64,000 bases of DNA. Origin: Bradyrhizobium sp. LHD-71. Lineage in GTDB: Bacteria > Pseudomonadota > Alphaproteobacteria > Rhizobiales > Xanthobacteraceae. Below the pieces are notes generated by a model. It made no database searches and was not told the origin of the DNA. It was given only the letters and a program-made list of their open reading frames with translations. A program made the translations under genes and the position numbers. The DNA lies in assembly GCF_031157255.1 (NCBI RefSeq), contig NZ_JAVIFX010000018.1, forward strand, positions 1 to 64,000, read 5' to 3'. Of this stretch, positions 45,894-55,433 are shown piece after piece (position 1 is the first letter of the stretch; each line of letters starts with the position of its first letter).

Positions 45894-46484
45894 ATGCTTT
45901 CCGATGGCTACGCTGATGTGCCGCCCGGCAAGGTTGCTGCGGTCGTCACCCATCTCGAGATGACGCAACGCCCGCCGCCGCTCGCGGAGCGTGGCGAACG
46001 GTGGACGCTGCGCCACGTTGCGGATCCCGACCTCGGCTGGTTTCGCGATCTGTATCGCCGCGTCGGCGAGGAATGGCTCTGGGTATCGCGACTGGCGTTG
46101 TCAGATACCGAACTCGCCGCGATCATTCAGGCGCAAGGGGTCGCAATTTATGCGCTCGAGCACGAAGGCCGTGACGAAGGGCTGCTTGAGCTCGACTTTC
46201 GTCGCGCGCAGGAATGTGAACTCGTTTTTTTCGGCGTGACGGCGCGGTTGATCGGTACTGGCGCCGGCCGATGGTTGATGAACCGCGCGTTCGAATTGAG
46301 CTGGTCGAAACCCATCCGTCGCTTTTGGCTTCATACCTGCACATTCGACCATCCATCGGCGCTGGCGTTCTACCAGCGCGCAGGCTTCAGGCCATTTCGC
46401 CGACAGATCGAGGTCACCGACGATCCTCGCCTCGATGGAACGTGCGCGCGCGGAGCGGCGCCACATATCCCAATCATTGCGTGA
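45894..46484 (+). CDS. GNAT-family N-acetyltransferase
   Basis: A 196-residue GNAT protein starting MLSDGYADVPPGKVAAVVTH. The acetyl-CoA-binding turn is VTARLIGTGAGRWLMNRAFE, and HPSALAFYQRAGFRPFRRQ is the C-terminal motif B region. GLLELDFRRAQECELVFFGV forms the central strands. Substrate unknown; the family includes protein and small-molecule acetyltransferases. Monocistronic, downstream of the cyclase on the same strand. Confidence 0.88.
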   Translation: MLSDGYADVPPGKVAAVVTHLEMTQRPPPLAERGERWTLRHVADPDLGWFRDLYRRVGEEWLWVSRLALSDTELAAIIQAQGVAIYALEHEGRDEGLLELDFRRAQECELVFFGVTARLIGTGAGRWLMNRAFELSWSKPIRRFWLHTCTFDHPSALAFYQRAGFRPFRRQIEVTDDPRLDGTCARGAAPHIPIIA

Positions 46485-46975
46485 TCGGGCTGTCGCTGCC
46501 TCAGGTGCTGACGTCGGCCTTTTACCGGCGACGGCAACGGATTTTGAACCTTCACTAAATTGGCAAGACAGACCTGGAACAGGCGCCCGCCGGCGTGCGT
46601 TTGCATTGGCGTTTCAGAATTGGCGGACGAGGGTAATGCCAAGCTCGACGGACGATATGAACCAATGCAATGACAGGTGGTTGTTGTCACTTGTTAATGC
46701 AATGGATGAAGTTGAATCGTCGCGGGCCGACGACGTCTGCCGAGGCGCCTCGGCCCCTGTCGGCCTGCTGGCACAGTTGCGAGGCCGCGGCTCGTCCGTA
46801 GTCGGTTCGCGTGGCCCGGCGCCGTCGCATTTCCAAACGGTTTGAAGCGACTCTCGCGCCGTCGCCTATTCAACGACAATCCGAAAATTTGATCCGGCTG
46901 CGTGGTCGCTGCGCTTCACGGCATGACCGGACGCCGACTGAGCAAGCTCACCGAGATGAACGGTAGGAGACGCCG
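46485..46975. other. Intergenic region, possibly one small ORF
   Basis: This stretch of 491 bp contains one frame of 69 codons at 46636-46845 (MPSSTDDMNQCNDRWLLSLV...). It has only a close-set GAGGG before the ATG and no recognisable domain. Its N-terminal half could be helical; the second half is Arg/Ser/Gly-rich. I would not annotate it as a firm gene. Nothing else was seen. Confidence 0.3.
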
Positions 46976-47836
46976 ATGTACGTCATCATGGGTGGGACAG
47001 GGCGTGTCGGCTCGGCAACGGCCGAGAGACTGCTCGGCCGCGGTGAGGCGGTGACGATCGTCACCCGCGATGCCGACCGCGCCGGCGCGTGGCGCACGAA
47101 AGGCGCCGAGATCGCTGAGGCTGATGTCAACGATGTCGGCTCGCTGCGCGCAGCATTCCAGCGCGGAAGTCGCGCCTTCTTGCTCAATCCGCCGGCACAA
47201 ACGACTCTGGATACCGACACGATCGAGAGGCGAACGGTCGCCAAGATCCTTGCTGCGCTTGAGGGTTCAGGATTGAAGAAGGTCGTCGCGGAATCAACCG
47301 GTGGCGCGCAGCCCGGCGACCGTATCGGCGACCTTAACGTCCTGTGGGAGCTCGAAGAGGGGTTGCGCCGGCAATCAATTCCGGCCGCCATCAACCGTGC
47401 AGCCTACTACATGAGCAACTGGGACGGGCTGCTCGACGCTGTCCGCAGCACGGGCAAGCTGCCCACGATGTACGCAGCTGACCTCGCCATCCCGATGGCC
47501 GCGCCGCGCGACCTGGGCATGGTGGCAGCCGACAGGTTGTTGTCCTCTGTTGACGATGTCGGCATCCGTTATGTGGAGGGGCCGAGACGGTATTCCTCGG
47601 CAGACGTGGCGGAGGCGTTCGCGAAAGCGCTCGGCAGGCCAATCGAAGTCAAGGTGACGCCGCGCGATCAGTGGACGGAAACTTTTCTGAGTCTCGATTT
47701 CTCCGAAGCTGCAGCGGCATCGTATGCGCGGATGATCGCTGCTAGCGTTGACGGCGGCTTCGACATGCCTGACGATCCGGTGCGAGGCGTGACCACGCTC
47801 GAGGCTTACATCCGCGACCTGGTGGCCCGCTCCTGA
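46976..47836 (+). CDS. NmrA-like NAD(P)-binding protein
   Basis: A 286-residue atypical short-chain dehydrogenase. The dinucleotide motif MYVIMGGTGRVGSATAERLL opens the protein. Then come VTIVTRDADRAGAWRTKGAE, AEADVNDVGSLRAAFQRGSR and the C-terminal FAKALGRPIEVKVTPRDQW typical of NmrA/HSCARG and azoreductase-like members. The tyrosine-lysine catalytic pair of ordinary SDRs is not evident, so it may act as a redox sensor or isoflavone-reductase-like enzyme. AGGAG precedes the start by 7 bp. Confidence 0.9.
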   Translation: MYVIMGGTGRVGSATAERLLGRGEAVTIVTRDADRAGAWRTKGAEIAEADVNDVGSLRAAFQRGSRAFLLNPPAQTTLDTDTIERRTVAKILAALEGSGLKKVVAESTGGAQPGDRIGDLNVLWELEEGLRRQSIPAAINRAAYYMSNWDGLLDAVRSTGKLPTMYAADLAIPMAAPRDLGMVAADRLLSSVDDVGIRYVEGPRRYSSADVAEAFAKALGRPIEVKVTPRDQWTETFLSLDFSEAAAASYARMIAASVDGGFDMPDDPVRGVTTLEAYIRDLVARS

Positions 47837-47893
47837 TAAGACATTACAGACTTGTTTACGCTGCTGTGCTGCGTGGCCTGCCTCGTCCGCGCT

Positions 47894-49288
47894 TCAGCGA
47901 CGCATGATCCGAAATTCCGGCGAATGATCCGGCTGGGTCGTGACAATGCCGACCGGCATCACCGGCCGTGTGCTCGTCAGCTCAATCGAAAAGCTGGCAA
48001 CGATCTTCGCCAGCGCGAGCGTGGCCTCGGTCAGCGCGAACTGGGCGCCGATGCAGACACGCGGACCAACGCCGAACGGCAGGTAGGCGAAACGATCCGG
48101 TGGCGGGGCTCCCGGCAGGAAGCGCTCCGGCATGAACGCATTCGGATTTGTCCACAGGCGTTCGTGCCGGTGCAGCAGCCAGGGAGCAATGAAAATGACG
48201 TCGCGCTTGTCGACCGCTTCACCGGCGATCGTATCCGGACCAAGTGCGGCGCGTGCGATAAGAAACGCTGGCGGGTAAAGCCGCAGCGCTTCATCGAGCA
48301 CGGCGCGGGTGAACTTGAGCCGGCTGATATCGAGCTCGCCGGGCAGGTTCGCTCCCTCGGCCTGCGCCTCGGCGGCGAGGTTGTCTTGCGCGACCTGGTC
48401 CAGCGATAACAGAAACAGCGACCAGAACAGCGCCGTTGCAGTCGTCTCATGGCCCGCGAGGATCATTGTCGCCACCTGATCTGCGAGCTGCGCATCGGAA
48501 AAGACATCGCCGGTCTCAGGATCGCGCGCCGCCACCATCAGGTCGAACAGGTCGCGCGGCGCGCTTTCACTGGCACCCAGCGCGCGACGTTCGGCGATCA
48601 GCACGCTCAGGAACTGCGTCCATTCACGTCGAAATGCGCGGCGGGCGAAGTCGCGCGGACTGGGCCAATTGAGAGGGAAGAGCACGTCCAAAAAGTGTGG
48701 CTGGGCAAGGTTTTCCCCGTAATTGTTAACAAAGTCGCGAAGTCGCGCACCGTGCCGGTCGAGGGAGAAAGAGAACATCGTGCGCCCGGCGATGTCGAGC
48801 GCGAGCCGCTGCATGGCCTCGCGCAGGTCGGCCGGGCCGCCGCACTTGTCCTTGAGCTCCGCCACCATGGTGTCGGTCGCAGCGAGCATGTGCGGCACCA
48901 GCATCGACACCGCGCGCGGCGAGAACGCCGGCGCGAGCGTCCGGCGCTGATGCTTCCACGCCTTGCCGTGGGCGAGCAGCAGCCCGTCCTCGCCGAGAAT
49001 CGGTCGCAGCACGCGAATGCCGACGTGAGTGCGCCCGTAGTTTTCGTAATTGTCGATCAGCACGTGCTTGATCGCATCGGGCGCATTGATCGTGAAGCTT
49101 GCTCTGCCCAGGAACGAGCCCTTGACGATATCCTCCTGGTAGGCGCGCTCACCCCAGGTGTCGATCGCGTTCCGGCGCATCGCCGCGATGCGGGCAAAGG
49201 TCGACATGCGGGGAGGGGCGAACGCCGGACGCGGCGGGATCAACGGCGGACTATGGCGCGGTGTCTCGAGGGTTTCGGCAAGGCTCAT
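47894..49288 (-). CDS. Cytochrome P450
   Basis: A 464-residue P450. The I-helix is MILAGHETTATALFW, the K-helix ExxR is LDEALRLYPP, the PERF-type segment is AFMPERFLPG, and the heme loop is FGVGPRVCIGAQFAL with Cys412 as thiolate ligand. It is similar to class VII/CYP4-like bacterial enzymes such as fused or stand-alone CYP102/CYP110 relatives that oxidise fatty acids or terpenoids, but the substrate is unknown. ATG 49288 follows GAAAGGTG; ATG 49306 is an alternative. No ferredoxin gene nearby. Confidence 0.95.
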   Translation of the reverse strand: MSLAETLETPRHSPPLIPPRPAFAPPRMSTFARIAAMRRNAIDTWGERAYQEDIVKGSFLGRASFTINAPDAIKHVLIDNYENYGRTHVGIRVLRPILGEDGLLLAHGKAWKHQRRTLAPAFSPRAVSMLVPHMLAATDTMVAELKDKCGGPADLREAMQRLALDIAGRTMFSFSLDRHGARLRDFVNNYGENLAQPHFLDVLFPLNWPSPRDFARRAFRREWTQFLSVLIAERRALGASESAPRDLFDLMVAARDPETGDVFSDAQLADQVATMILAGHETTATALFWSLFLLSLDQVAQDNLAAEAQAEGANLPGELDISRLKFTRAVLDEALRLYPPAFLIARAALGPDTIAGEAVDKRDVIFIAPWLLHRHERLWTNPNAFMPERFLPGAPPPDRFAYLPFGVGPRVCIGAQFALTEATLALAKIVASFSIELTSTRPVMPVGIVTTQPDHSPEFRIMRR

Positions 49289-49575
49289 GGTCGCACCTTT
49301 CGCCAAGAGAATACCAAGAGAATTGAGATCAAGCCCTTGCTTCTGGCAACCTCTCGTTCACCACCGTCGGCTATGCCCCATTTCCGCCGCCTTCAGCTCG
49401 CGATAAAGATGTATCGTGAGGACATAGGCGAACGAAGCAACGTCGTTCTTCGACAGCTCCGGCTGCGAAGGGCGAAGATTGCTCTAGCGGCTATGTGGGT
49501 GGCCTCGCGGCTTTGGCAAGAATGCCGTCGGGCAATCGCCAAACATGTGCTTGGGGACGTGGTGCTTTGGGGACG

Positions 49576-50490
49576 ATGGGAATCATTCGGGGGACACGGG
49601 TACGCCATGCGGCGCGTTTGGCTGCCGTAGCAGGCACCTGTCTGACGCTCGCCCATTGCGGCTCCGCCAGCAAACTCACCAACAGGCTCGATCCGAAATA
49701 TGGCGTCGCGGCCAGCCCGCGCGTGGTGCAATCCGGCGAAGCGGTGCCGAAGGGCGGGGGGACGTTCCGCGTCGGCCGTCCATATACGGTTGCCGGTCGC
49801 CTGTATGTGCCAGAAGAGGATCAGAACTATCGTGCGGAGGGCCTCGCGTCCTGGTACGGGGATGACTTTCATGGTCGGATGACGGCCAACGGCGAAGTCT
49901 TCGACATGACGTCGATTTCGGCTGCGCACCCAACCCTGCCGATGCCGAGCTATGCCCGCGTTACCAATCTCCGCAATGGCAAGTCGCTGATCGTGCGCGT
50001 CAACGATCGCGGGCCGTTCCACGCCAACCGTGTCATCGACGTCTCGTATCGCGCGGCCAATTTGCTCGAGTTCGAGCGGCACGGAACCGCGCGCGTTCGC
50101 GTCGAATACGTCGGCCGCGCGGCGCTCGACGGTTCGGACGACCGCCAGCTGATGGCGACGTTGCGAACAGGCGAGCCGGCACCGAAACCGTCTGCGGTGA
50201 TGGTCGCCTCCGCCCGGCCGTTCGTCCCCGCTCTGGTTACGCCCGCGCGGGGAACCGTCCGCGGCGACGTTCCGCTGCCCGAAGGGCGACCCTATACCCT
50301 GGGGCATACCAGCGCCGACGTAGCGTCCCTTGGCGCAACCTCGGCAATGTCGGCTTCGCGGCGGCACCAGGCCGGCGCGCGCATGGCCGAACGGGACGAG
50401 CCCATGCCGGCAACCCGGCCCGTTTCGGCGTATGCCCCGGTTCGGAACAGCTTTGCGGCCGACCCGATGTCCGGTCGAGGGCTTTACTGA
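49576..50490 (+). CDS. rlpA: Septal ring lytic transglycosylase RlpA family lipoprotein
   Basis: A 304-residue protein. A lipoprotein signal with lipobox LAHC (Cys about residue 28) is followed by the double-psi beta-barrel domain: GLASWYGDDFHGRMTANGE, FDMTSISAAHPTLPMPSYAR and VTNLRNGKSLIVRVNDRGPF, including the catalytic Asp of VNDRGPF. The C-terminal third is a low-complexity Pro/Ala/Arg-rich tail rather than a SPOR domain. It cleaves naked glycan strands at the septum. Upstream of dacF/tmk, as in Rhizobiales. The start chosen has GGGGA upstream; 49495 would add 27 residues. Confidence 0.92.
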   Translation: MGIIRGTRVRHAARLAAVAGTCLTLAHCGSASKLTNRLDPKYGVAASPRVVQSGEAVPKGGGTFRVGRPYTVAGRLYVPEEDQNYRAEGLASWYGDDFHGRMTANGEVFDMTSISAAHPTLPMPSYARVTNLRNGKSLIVRVNDRGPFHANRVIDVSYRAANLLEFERHGTARVRVEYVGRAALDGSDDRQLMATLRTGEPAPKPSAVMVASARPFVPALVTPARGTVRGDVPLPEGRPYTLGHTSADVASLGATSAMSASRRHQAGARMAERDEPMPATRPVSAYAPVRNSFAADPMSGRGLY

Positions 50491-50609
50491 CGGGCGCCCG
50501 ACGCGCACCGCCAGGCCGGGCGTCAGGTAGCGTCCGCACAGCAGCGTGGATGGTCTGTTCCGCGCCCGTCCTCTTTGTTGTTCGCATCGGGACGAACTGG
50601 TAAATTCGG

Positions 50610-50688
50610 CTAGTGCGGTGAATTTGAAATTCCTGCATCATCCAGGGCAAGCTCGTCCCAGGAATTTCAAATTCAAAAACCGTACTAG
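50610..50688. repeat. CTAG-bounded palindromic element 1 (79 bp)
   Basis: The element begins and ends with CTAG. The left arm CTAGTGCGGTGAATTTGAAA plus TTCCTG (50610-50635) is the inverse of the right arm CAGGAATTTCAAATTC through CGTACTAG (50660-50688), with a 4-base difference near the outer end and one mismatch. The loop is about 24 nt. It sits between rlpA and the carboxypeptidase gene, in the same gap as a second such element. It would form a strong RNA or DNA hairpin. Confidence 0.75.
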
Positions 50689-50701
50689 AAACATAAAGTT
50701 G

Positions 50702-50779
50702 CTAGTGCTCCTTATGTTTCCGAAGTTCGCATGTAGAGTGTGCCGCGAAGTGGTGCGAACTTCGGAAACGGAGCACTAG
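50702..50779. repeat. CTAG-bounded palindromic element 2 (78 bp)
   Basis: A second CTAG-to-CTAG inverted repeat begins 13 bp after the first ends. The left arm CTAGTGCTCC-TTAT-GTTTCCGAAG and TTCGCA matches the inverse of the right arm TGCGAACTTCGGAAAC-GGAGCACTAG; the 4-base TTAT is extra on the left. GAAACATAA just outside it (50688-50696) is the inverse of TTATGTTTC (50712-50720) inside, allowing an alternative pairing. It ends 15 bp before the carboxypeptidase start. Confidence 0.75.
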
Positions 50780-50794
50780 TCGGGAAATCGGTTC

Positions 50795-52084
50795 ATGCGC
50801 ACGTCACAGCCGCGCCACAGCAAGGGCACTTCGACGCATTACCGCGGCCTTTGCGCCACGCTGGCGACGCTTGGCGTAGTAGCTGCCTGCGTCATTGGTG
50901 CGCAGGCCGCGAACAACAGCATCCAGGGCGGGCAGAAGAAAGAGCAGGGCGGCTTCGACATTCAGGCGCCGTACGCCATCCTGATCGAAGCCGAGAGCGG
51001 CAGCGTGCTGTTCGAAAAGAACGCAGACCAGCTGACCGCGCCGTCGAGCATGCTGAAACTGATGACGGCGGAGGTCGTCTTCAACGAACTGAAGAAGGGC
51101 ACGATCAAGCCCACTGACGAATACGCTGTCAGCGAGTATGCCTGGAGAAAGGGCGGCGCCCCGTCTGGCGGCTCGACCATGTTCGCCGCGCTGAAAAGCC
51201 AGATCAAGGTCGAAGACCTCCTGCGCGGGCTCGCGGTCCAGAGCGGCAACGATGCCTGCATCATTCTCGCCGAGGGCATCGCCGGCAGCGAGGGCGCCTT
51301 CACCGACATGATGACGAAGCGCGCACGCGAACTGGGGCTGACGCAGTCGACGTTCGGGAATTCCAGCGGCGTCTCGGATCCCGATAACAAGATGTCGGTG
51401 CGCGAACTTGCAAAGCTTGCGCTGCACCTCATCAAGAACCGCCCGGAGTTCTATCCAATGTTCTCCGAGCGCGAGTTCACCTGGAACAAGATCAGGCAGA
51501 CGAACCGCAATCCACTGCTGAACGTCATGCAGGGCGCCGACGGCCTCAAGACCGGTCATACCAAGGAAGGCGGCTATGGCATGGTCGCATCGGTGCTGAG
51601 GAAGGATTTGCGGCTGATTGCCGTCGTCAATGGCCTTGATGATCAGGACGCTCGGCTGAATGAAACCAAGAAGCTCCTCGAGTGGGGCTTCCGGAGTTTT
51701 GAAATGCGGACGCTGTTCGGAGCCGGGCAGGCGGTGAGTGAAGCCAAGGTTTTCGGCGGTGCGCATTCGTCGGTGGGGCTTGCGAGCCCGAACCCCGTCC
51801 GCTTGATGGTCAACCGCAACGGCTCCGAGAAGATCATTGCGAGGATCGTCTACACCGGGCCGGTGCGTGCGCCAGTGCAGGCGGGCCAGCGGATCGGCGT
51901 TGTGAAGGTCTGGCGCGGCGACATAATGGTGCTCGAGACGCCGCTTTACGCGGAAACCTCCATCGCCGAGGGCACGATGACACAAACGGCTTTCGATGCT
52001 GCCGGCGAGATGGTGCTCGGCCTGTTGCGCACGGGCGTGGAGAAGGCGCTTGCACGAGAGCCGAAGGCGCCCACAGCGCAATGA
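50795..52084 (+). CDS. dacF: D-alanyl-D-alanine carboxypeptidase (DacF/PBP5-type)
   Basis: A 429-residue penicillin-binding protein trimming the terminal D-Ala from peptidoglycan. A signal anchor at residues 20-38 precedes the S11 domain. Active site: S85-M-L-K88 (TAPSSMLKLMTAE), S150-G-N152 (AVQSGNDA) and K-T-G (GADGLKTGHTKEGGYGMVAS). A C-terminal beta domain (PBP5_C) extends from about 310. It is the first gene of a tightly overlapping operon: its stop overlaps the tmk start by 4 bp. Confidence 0.95.
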   Translation: MRTSQPRHSKGTSTHYRGLCATLATLGVVAACVIGAQAANNSIQGGQKKEQGGFDIQAPYAILIEAESGSVLFEKNADQLTAPSSMLKLMTAEVVFNELKKGTIKPTDEYAVSEYAWRKGGAPSGGSTMFAALKSQIKVEDLLRGLAVQSGNDACIILAEGIAGSEGAFTDMMTKRARELGLTQSTFGNSSGVSDPDNKMSVRELAKLALHLIKNRPEFYPMFSEREFTWNKIRQTNRNPLLNVMQGADGLKTGHTKEGGYGMVASVLRKDLRLIAVVNGLDDQDARLNETKKLLEWGFRSFEMRTLFGAGQAVSEAKVFGGAHSSVGLASPNPVRLMVNRNGSEKIIARIVYTGPVRAPVQAGQRIGVVKVWRGDIMVLETPLYAETSIAEGTMTQTAFDAAGEMVLGLLRTGVEKALAREPKAPTAQ

Positions 52085-52770
52085 CCGTACCCTCTCCTGG
52101 AAAGCGCGGCCGCTTCATCACATTTGAGGGCGGTGAAGGGGCCGGCAAGTCGACCCAGATCCGTCTGCTCGCCGACCACCTCTCAGGCAAGGGCGTCAGC
52201 GCCGTCGTAACGCGAGAGCCGGGCGGTTCTCCTGGTGCGGAGATCGTCCGGCATCTGGTCCTTTCCGGTGTCGGCCAGGTCCTTGGCGCAGACAGCGAAG
52301 CGCTGCTGTTTGCCGCCGCGCGCGACGATCATGTGCACAACGTCATCACGCCGGCGCTGGAGCAGGGGCTCTGGGTGCTGTGCGACCGCTTCACGGACTC
52401 AACGCGCGTCTACCAGGGCAAGCTCGGCTCAACCGACATCAACCTGATCCGCGCCATGGAGCGTGTGACGATCGGCGACCTGAAACCCGATCTGACCATC
52501 ATTCTCGATGTTCCCACTGAGGTCGGACTCGCGCGCGCGGCCAAGCGGCGCGGCAAGGAGGCGCCGGATCGCTTCGAGGCGGAAGATTTCGGCTTTCACC
52601 AACGGCTGCGCGACGCTTATCGACAGGTTGCGGTCGACGAACCCGAGCGCTGCATCCTGATTGACGCGACGACCGAAGTCGACGTGACGGCGAAACACGT
52701 CTGGAACGTGGTCCAGCAGCGATTTGTGGAATTGCGCGAAGCGCACCTGCTTGAGACCAACGGCGCATGA
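52081..52770 (+). CDS. tmk: Thymidylate kinase
   Basis: A 229-residue dTMP kinase (dTMP + ATP to dTDP). P-loop FITFEGGEGAGKSTQIRLLA, DR(Y/F) motif LWVLCDRFTDSTRVYQG and LDVPTEVGLARAAKRRGKEA (lid region). Overlaps both neighbours by 4 bp (ATGA), placing nucleotide supply in the same transcript as holB. Confidence 0.97.
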   Translation: MTVPSPGKRGRFITFEGGEGAGKSTQIRLLADHLSGKGVSAVVTREPGGSPGAEIVRHLVLSGVGQVLGADSEALLFAAARDDHVHNVITPALEQGLWVLCDRFTDSTRVYQGKLGSTDINLIRAMERVTIGDLKPDLTIILDVPTEVGLARAAKRRGKEAPDRFEAEDFGFHQRLRDAYRQVAVDEPERCILIDATTEVDVTAKHVWNVVQQRFVELREAHLLETNGA

Positions 52771-53807
52771 GCAAACGTGGCGAGGAGGCGCAGGTCACGG
52801 CACGCACGCCGCGTGAAACCGTGTCGCTGTATGGTCACCAGGAGGCCGAGGCGGTATTGCTGGACGCCTATCGCGGCGGCCAATGTCCGCATGCCTGGCT
52901 GATTGGCGGACCACACGGCATCGGCAAGGCGACGCTCGTTTTCCGTTTCGCCCGCTTCGTGCTCGCAAACCCTGTTTCTTCGGCGCCCTCCGTCCAGAAC
53001 GCCATTTCGCTGGGGCTTGATGCATCTCATCCGGTGGCGCGGCACGTTGCGGCCGGTACACATGGCGGCCTGCTGGTGCTGGAGCGAACGTTGAACGATC
53101 GCGGCGTGCTGCGGACCGAGATCTCCGTCGATGATGCGCGGGAAACCATCTCTTTTTTCGGCTCGACGTCGTCCGATGACGGATGGCGCGTCTGCATCGT
53201 CGATACGGTCGACGAATTGAACGCCAGCTCAGCCAATGCGCTGTTGAAGGTCCTCGAGGAACCGCCGGCGCGTTCGCTGTTCCTGCTTGTCAGCCATGCG
53301 CCCGCACGTGTCATCCCGACGATCCAGTCGCGGTGCCGAAAGCTGAATTTGCGCGCGCTCGACGTGAACGACGTCGCCCGTGCGGTGGCGGATGCGACCG
53401 GGACGAGCCCTGACGACAGCGCGCTGGCCGAGGCAGCCGACCGCGCGGAGGGGAGCGTTGCGCGCGCGCTGATGTTGCTCGGCGGTGAGACGCTGGGTCT
53501 GCAGCACAAGACAGAGGCCTTGTTGAAAGCGCTGCCGCAGCTCGATCCGAAGGGACTGCACGGACTTGGCGACTCCCTGGCGGGCAATGACCGTGCGGTC
53601 CTGCTGGCCTTCACCGATACGCTGGAGCGCTGGATGATGGCGCAATTGCGCTCAGGCGGGTCGGGTCGGGATTTGCCCCGTCTTGCGCGCCTGTCCGAGG
53701 TGTGGGAGAAGATCAGCCGCGCAGTGCGTGAAACCCAGGAATTCAACTTGGAACGCAAACCGCTGGTTTTTTCGGTGTTCGGAATGCTTGCTGAGGCCAT
53801 GCGCTGA
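52767..53807 (+). CDS. holB: DNA polymerase III subunit delta'
   Basis: A 346-residue clamp-loader subunit. The AAA+ core has HAWLIGGPHGIGKATLVFRF, a degenerate P-loop as usual for delta', then VCIVDTVDELNASSANALLK with LEEPPARSLFLLVSHAPARV and IPTIQSRCRKLNLR (sensor 1 and SRC motif). The C-terminal helical domain is present. Overlaps tmk by 4 bp. Confidence 0.96.
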   Translation: MSKRGEEAQVTARTPRETVSLYGHQEAEAVLLDAYRGGQCPHAWLIGGPHGIGKATLVFRFARFVLANPVSSAPSVQNAISLGLDASHPVARHVAAGTHGGLLVLERTLNDRGVLRTEISVDDARETISFFGSTSSDDGWRVCIVDTVDELNASSANALLKVLEEPPARSLFLLVSHAPARVIPTIQSRCRKLNLRALDVNDVARAVADATGTSPDDSALAEAADRAEGSVARALMLLGGETLGLQHKTEALLKALPQLDPKGLHGLGDSLAGNDRAVLLAFTDTLERWMMAQLRSGGSGRDLPRLARLSEVWEKISRAVRETQEFNLERKPLVFSVFGMLAEAMR

Positions 53808-53867
53808 CCGCAGCGCGTTCCTATGTCCGCCTCAGACCCTGCAATTCCGGTAATTTAGTCAAAAGCC

Positions 53868-55433
53868 ATGACAACCGAAAAGACCACGTCCCGTCCGCGC
53901 TATTTCGTGACAACACCGATCTTTTATCCGAACGGCGTACCGCACATCGGCCATGCCTATACGGCGATGGTGACGGATGCGATCGCGCGGTTTCAGAGAC
54001 TTGACGGTTTCGACGTCCATTTCCTGACCGGGACGGACGAGCACGGCTTGAAGATGCAACAGACGGCGATCGCCGAAGGCTTGACGCCGATCGCTCTGGC
54101 AGACCGCAATTCCGGGCGCTTTCGGGAGATGATGCAAGCGCTGAACATCTCGTTCGACGACTATATCCGCACCACCGAACCGCGCCACAAGCTGGCGTGC
54201 CAGGCCCTGTGGAGCGCGATCGAGAAGAACGGCGACATCTACCTGGACAAGTATGCGGGCTGGTACTCCGTCCGCCAGGAAGCTTATTTCGACGAAAGCG
54301 AAACGACGCTCGGCGAGGACGGCGTGCGGCGTGAGCCGTTGGGCTCGCCCGTTGAGTGGACGGAGGAGGAAACCTATTTCTTCCGGCTGTCTGCCTATCA
54401 GGACAAGCTGCTCGATCTTTATGCGCGGGTGCCGGATTTCGTGCTGCCGCGTGAGCGGCTGAACGAAGTGGTGAGTTTCGTCAAAGGTGGGCTGCAGGAT
54501 CTGTCGATCTCACGGACGACCTTCAACTGGGGCGTTCCTGTTCCCGGTGCGCCGGCGCACGTCATGTACGTCTGGATGGATGCACTGACGAACTACATCA
54601 CCGCTGCGGGCTATCCGGACACGCAGAGCGAAACGTTCCGACGCTATTGGCCGGCAAACCTGCACGTCACCGGCAAGGACATCGTCCGTTTCCATGCGGT
54701 CTACTGGCCGGCCTTCCTCATGTCAGCCGGCATCGAGGTGCCACATCGCGTTTTCAGCCACGGCTTCCTCCTCAACCGGGGAGAGAAGATGTCGAAGTCT
54801 GTCGGCAACGTCGTCGATCCGTTCGCGATGGCCGAACAGTATGGCGTCGACCAGATGCGCTACTTCTTCATGCGCGAAGTGTCGTTCGGACAGGACGGCA
54901 GCTACAACCATGAGGCTATCGTCGCGCGCACCAATGCCGACCTCGCCAACGATCTCGGTAACCTCGCGCAGCGCTCGCTGTCGATGATCGGCAAGCAGTT
55001 CGGTGGGGTGCTGCCCGAACCGGCCGCCTTCAGCGCGAGCGACAAGGCGATTCTGGCTCAGGCCGATGGCATGCTGGCGCAGGCGCAGGATGCAATGAAG
55101 ACGCAGCAACTGCATCAGGCGCTGAACGTGATTTGGTCGGTCGTTGCCGAGGCGAACCGCTATTTCGCGGGCGAGGCGCCGTGGGCGCTCGCCAAGACCG
55201 ACCCGCCACGTCAGAAGACGGTACTCTACGTGACGGCGGAGGTTATCCGCCAGGTCGGCATTCTTGCGCAGCCGTTCATGCCAGAGTCTGCTGCAAAGCT
55301 GCTCGACCTGCTGGCGCTGCCGGCAGACGCGCGCGACTTCGCGTCGCTTAAGGACCGGCTGAAGCCGGGCCGCCAGCTGCCGGCACCGGCACCGGTGTTC
55401 CCGCGCTATGTCGAGCGCACGGAGGAGGCGTGA
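53868..55433 (+). CDS. metG: Methionine--tRNA ligase
   Basis: A 521-residue MetRS. The HIGH motif is in [25 protein letters not shown] in [16 protein letters not shown]. Residues binding methionine ([17 protein letters not shown]) are present. The knuckle region ([13 protein letters not shown]) lacks the zinc Cys pair, so it belongs to the one-knuckle, zinc-free class, which is normal in alphaproteobacteria. No C-terminal tRNA-binding extension. A 60-bp gap separates it from holB; its stop overlaps the tatD start. Confidence 0.97.
   Translation: MTTEKTTSRPRYFVTTPIFYPNGVPHIGHAYTAMVTDAIARFQRLDGFDVHFLTGTDEHGLKMQQTAIAEGLTPIALADRNSGRFREMMQALNISFDDYIRTTEPRHKLACQALWSAIEKNGDIYLDKYAGWYSVRQEAYFDESETTLGEDGVRREPLGSPVEWTEEETYFFRLSAYQDKLLDLYARVPDFVLPRERLNEVVSFVKGGLQDLSISRTTFNWGVPVPGAPAHVMYVWMDALTNYITAAGYPDTQSETFRRYWPANLHVTGKDIVRFHAVYWPAFLMSAGIEVPHRVFSHGFLLNRGEKMSKSVGNVVDPFAMAEQYGVDQMRYFFMREVSFGQDGSYNHEAIVARTNADLANDLGNLAQRSLSMIGKQFGGVLPEPAAFSASDKAILAQADGMLAQAQDAMKTQQLHQALNVIWSVVAEANRYFAGEAPWALAKTDPPRQKTVLYVTAEVIRQVGILAQPFMPESAAKLLDLLALPADARDFASLKDRLKPGRQLPAPAPVFPRYVERTEEA

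Noticed and set aside
48449-49630. 393-codon plus-strand frame over the P450 gene
   Set aside because: The minus strand carries all P450 motifs; the plus product is Arg/His-rich and domainless.
50804-52081. 425-codon antisense frame over the carboxypeptidase gene
   Set aside because: The sense product has the complete SxxK/SGN/KTG set.
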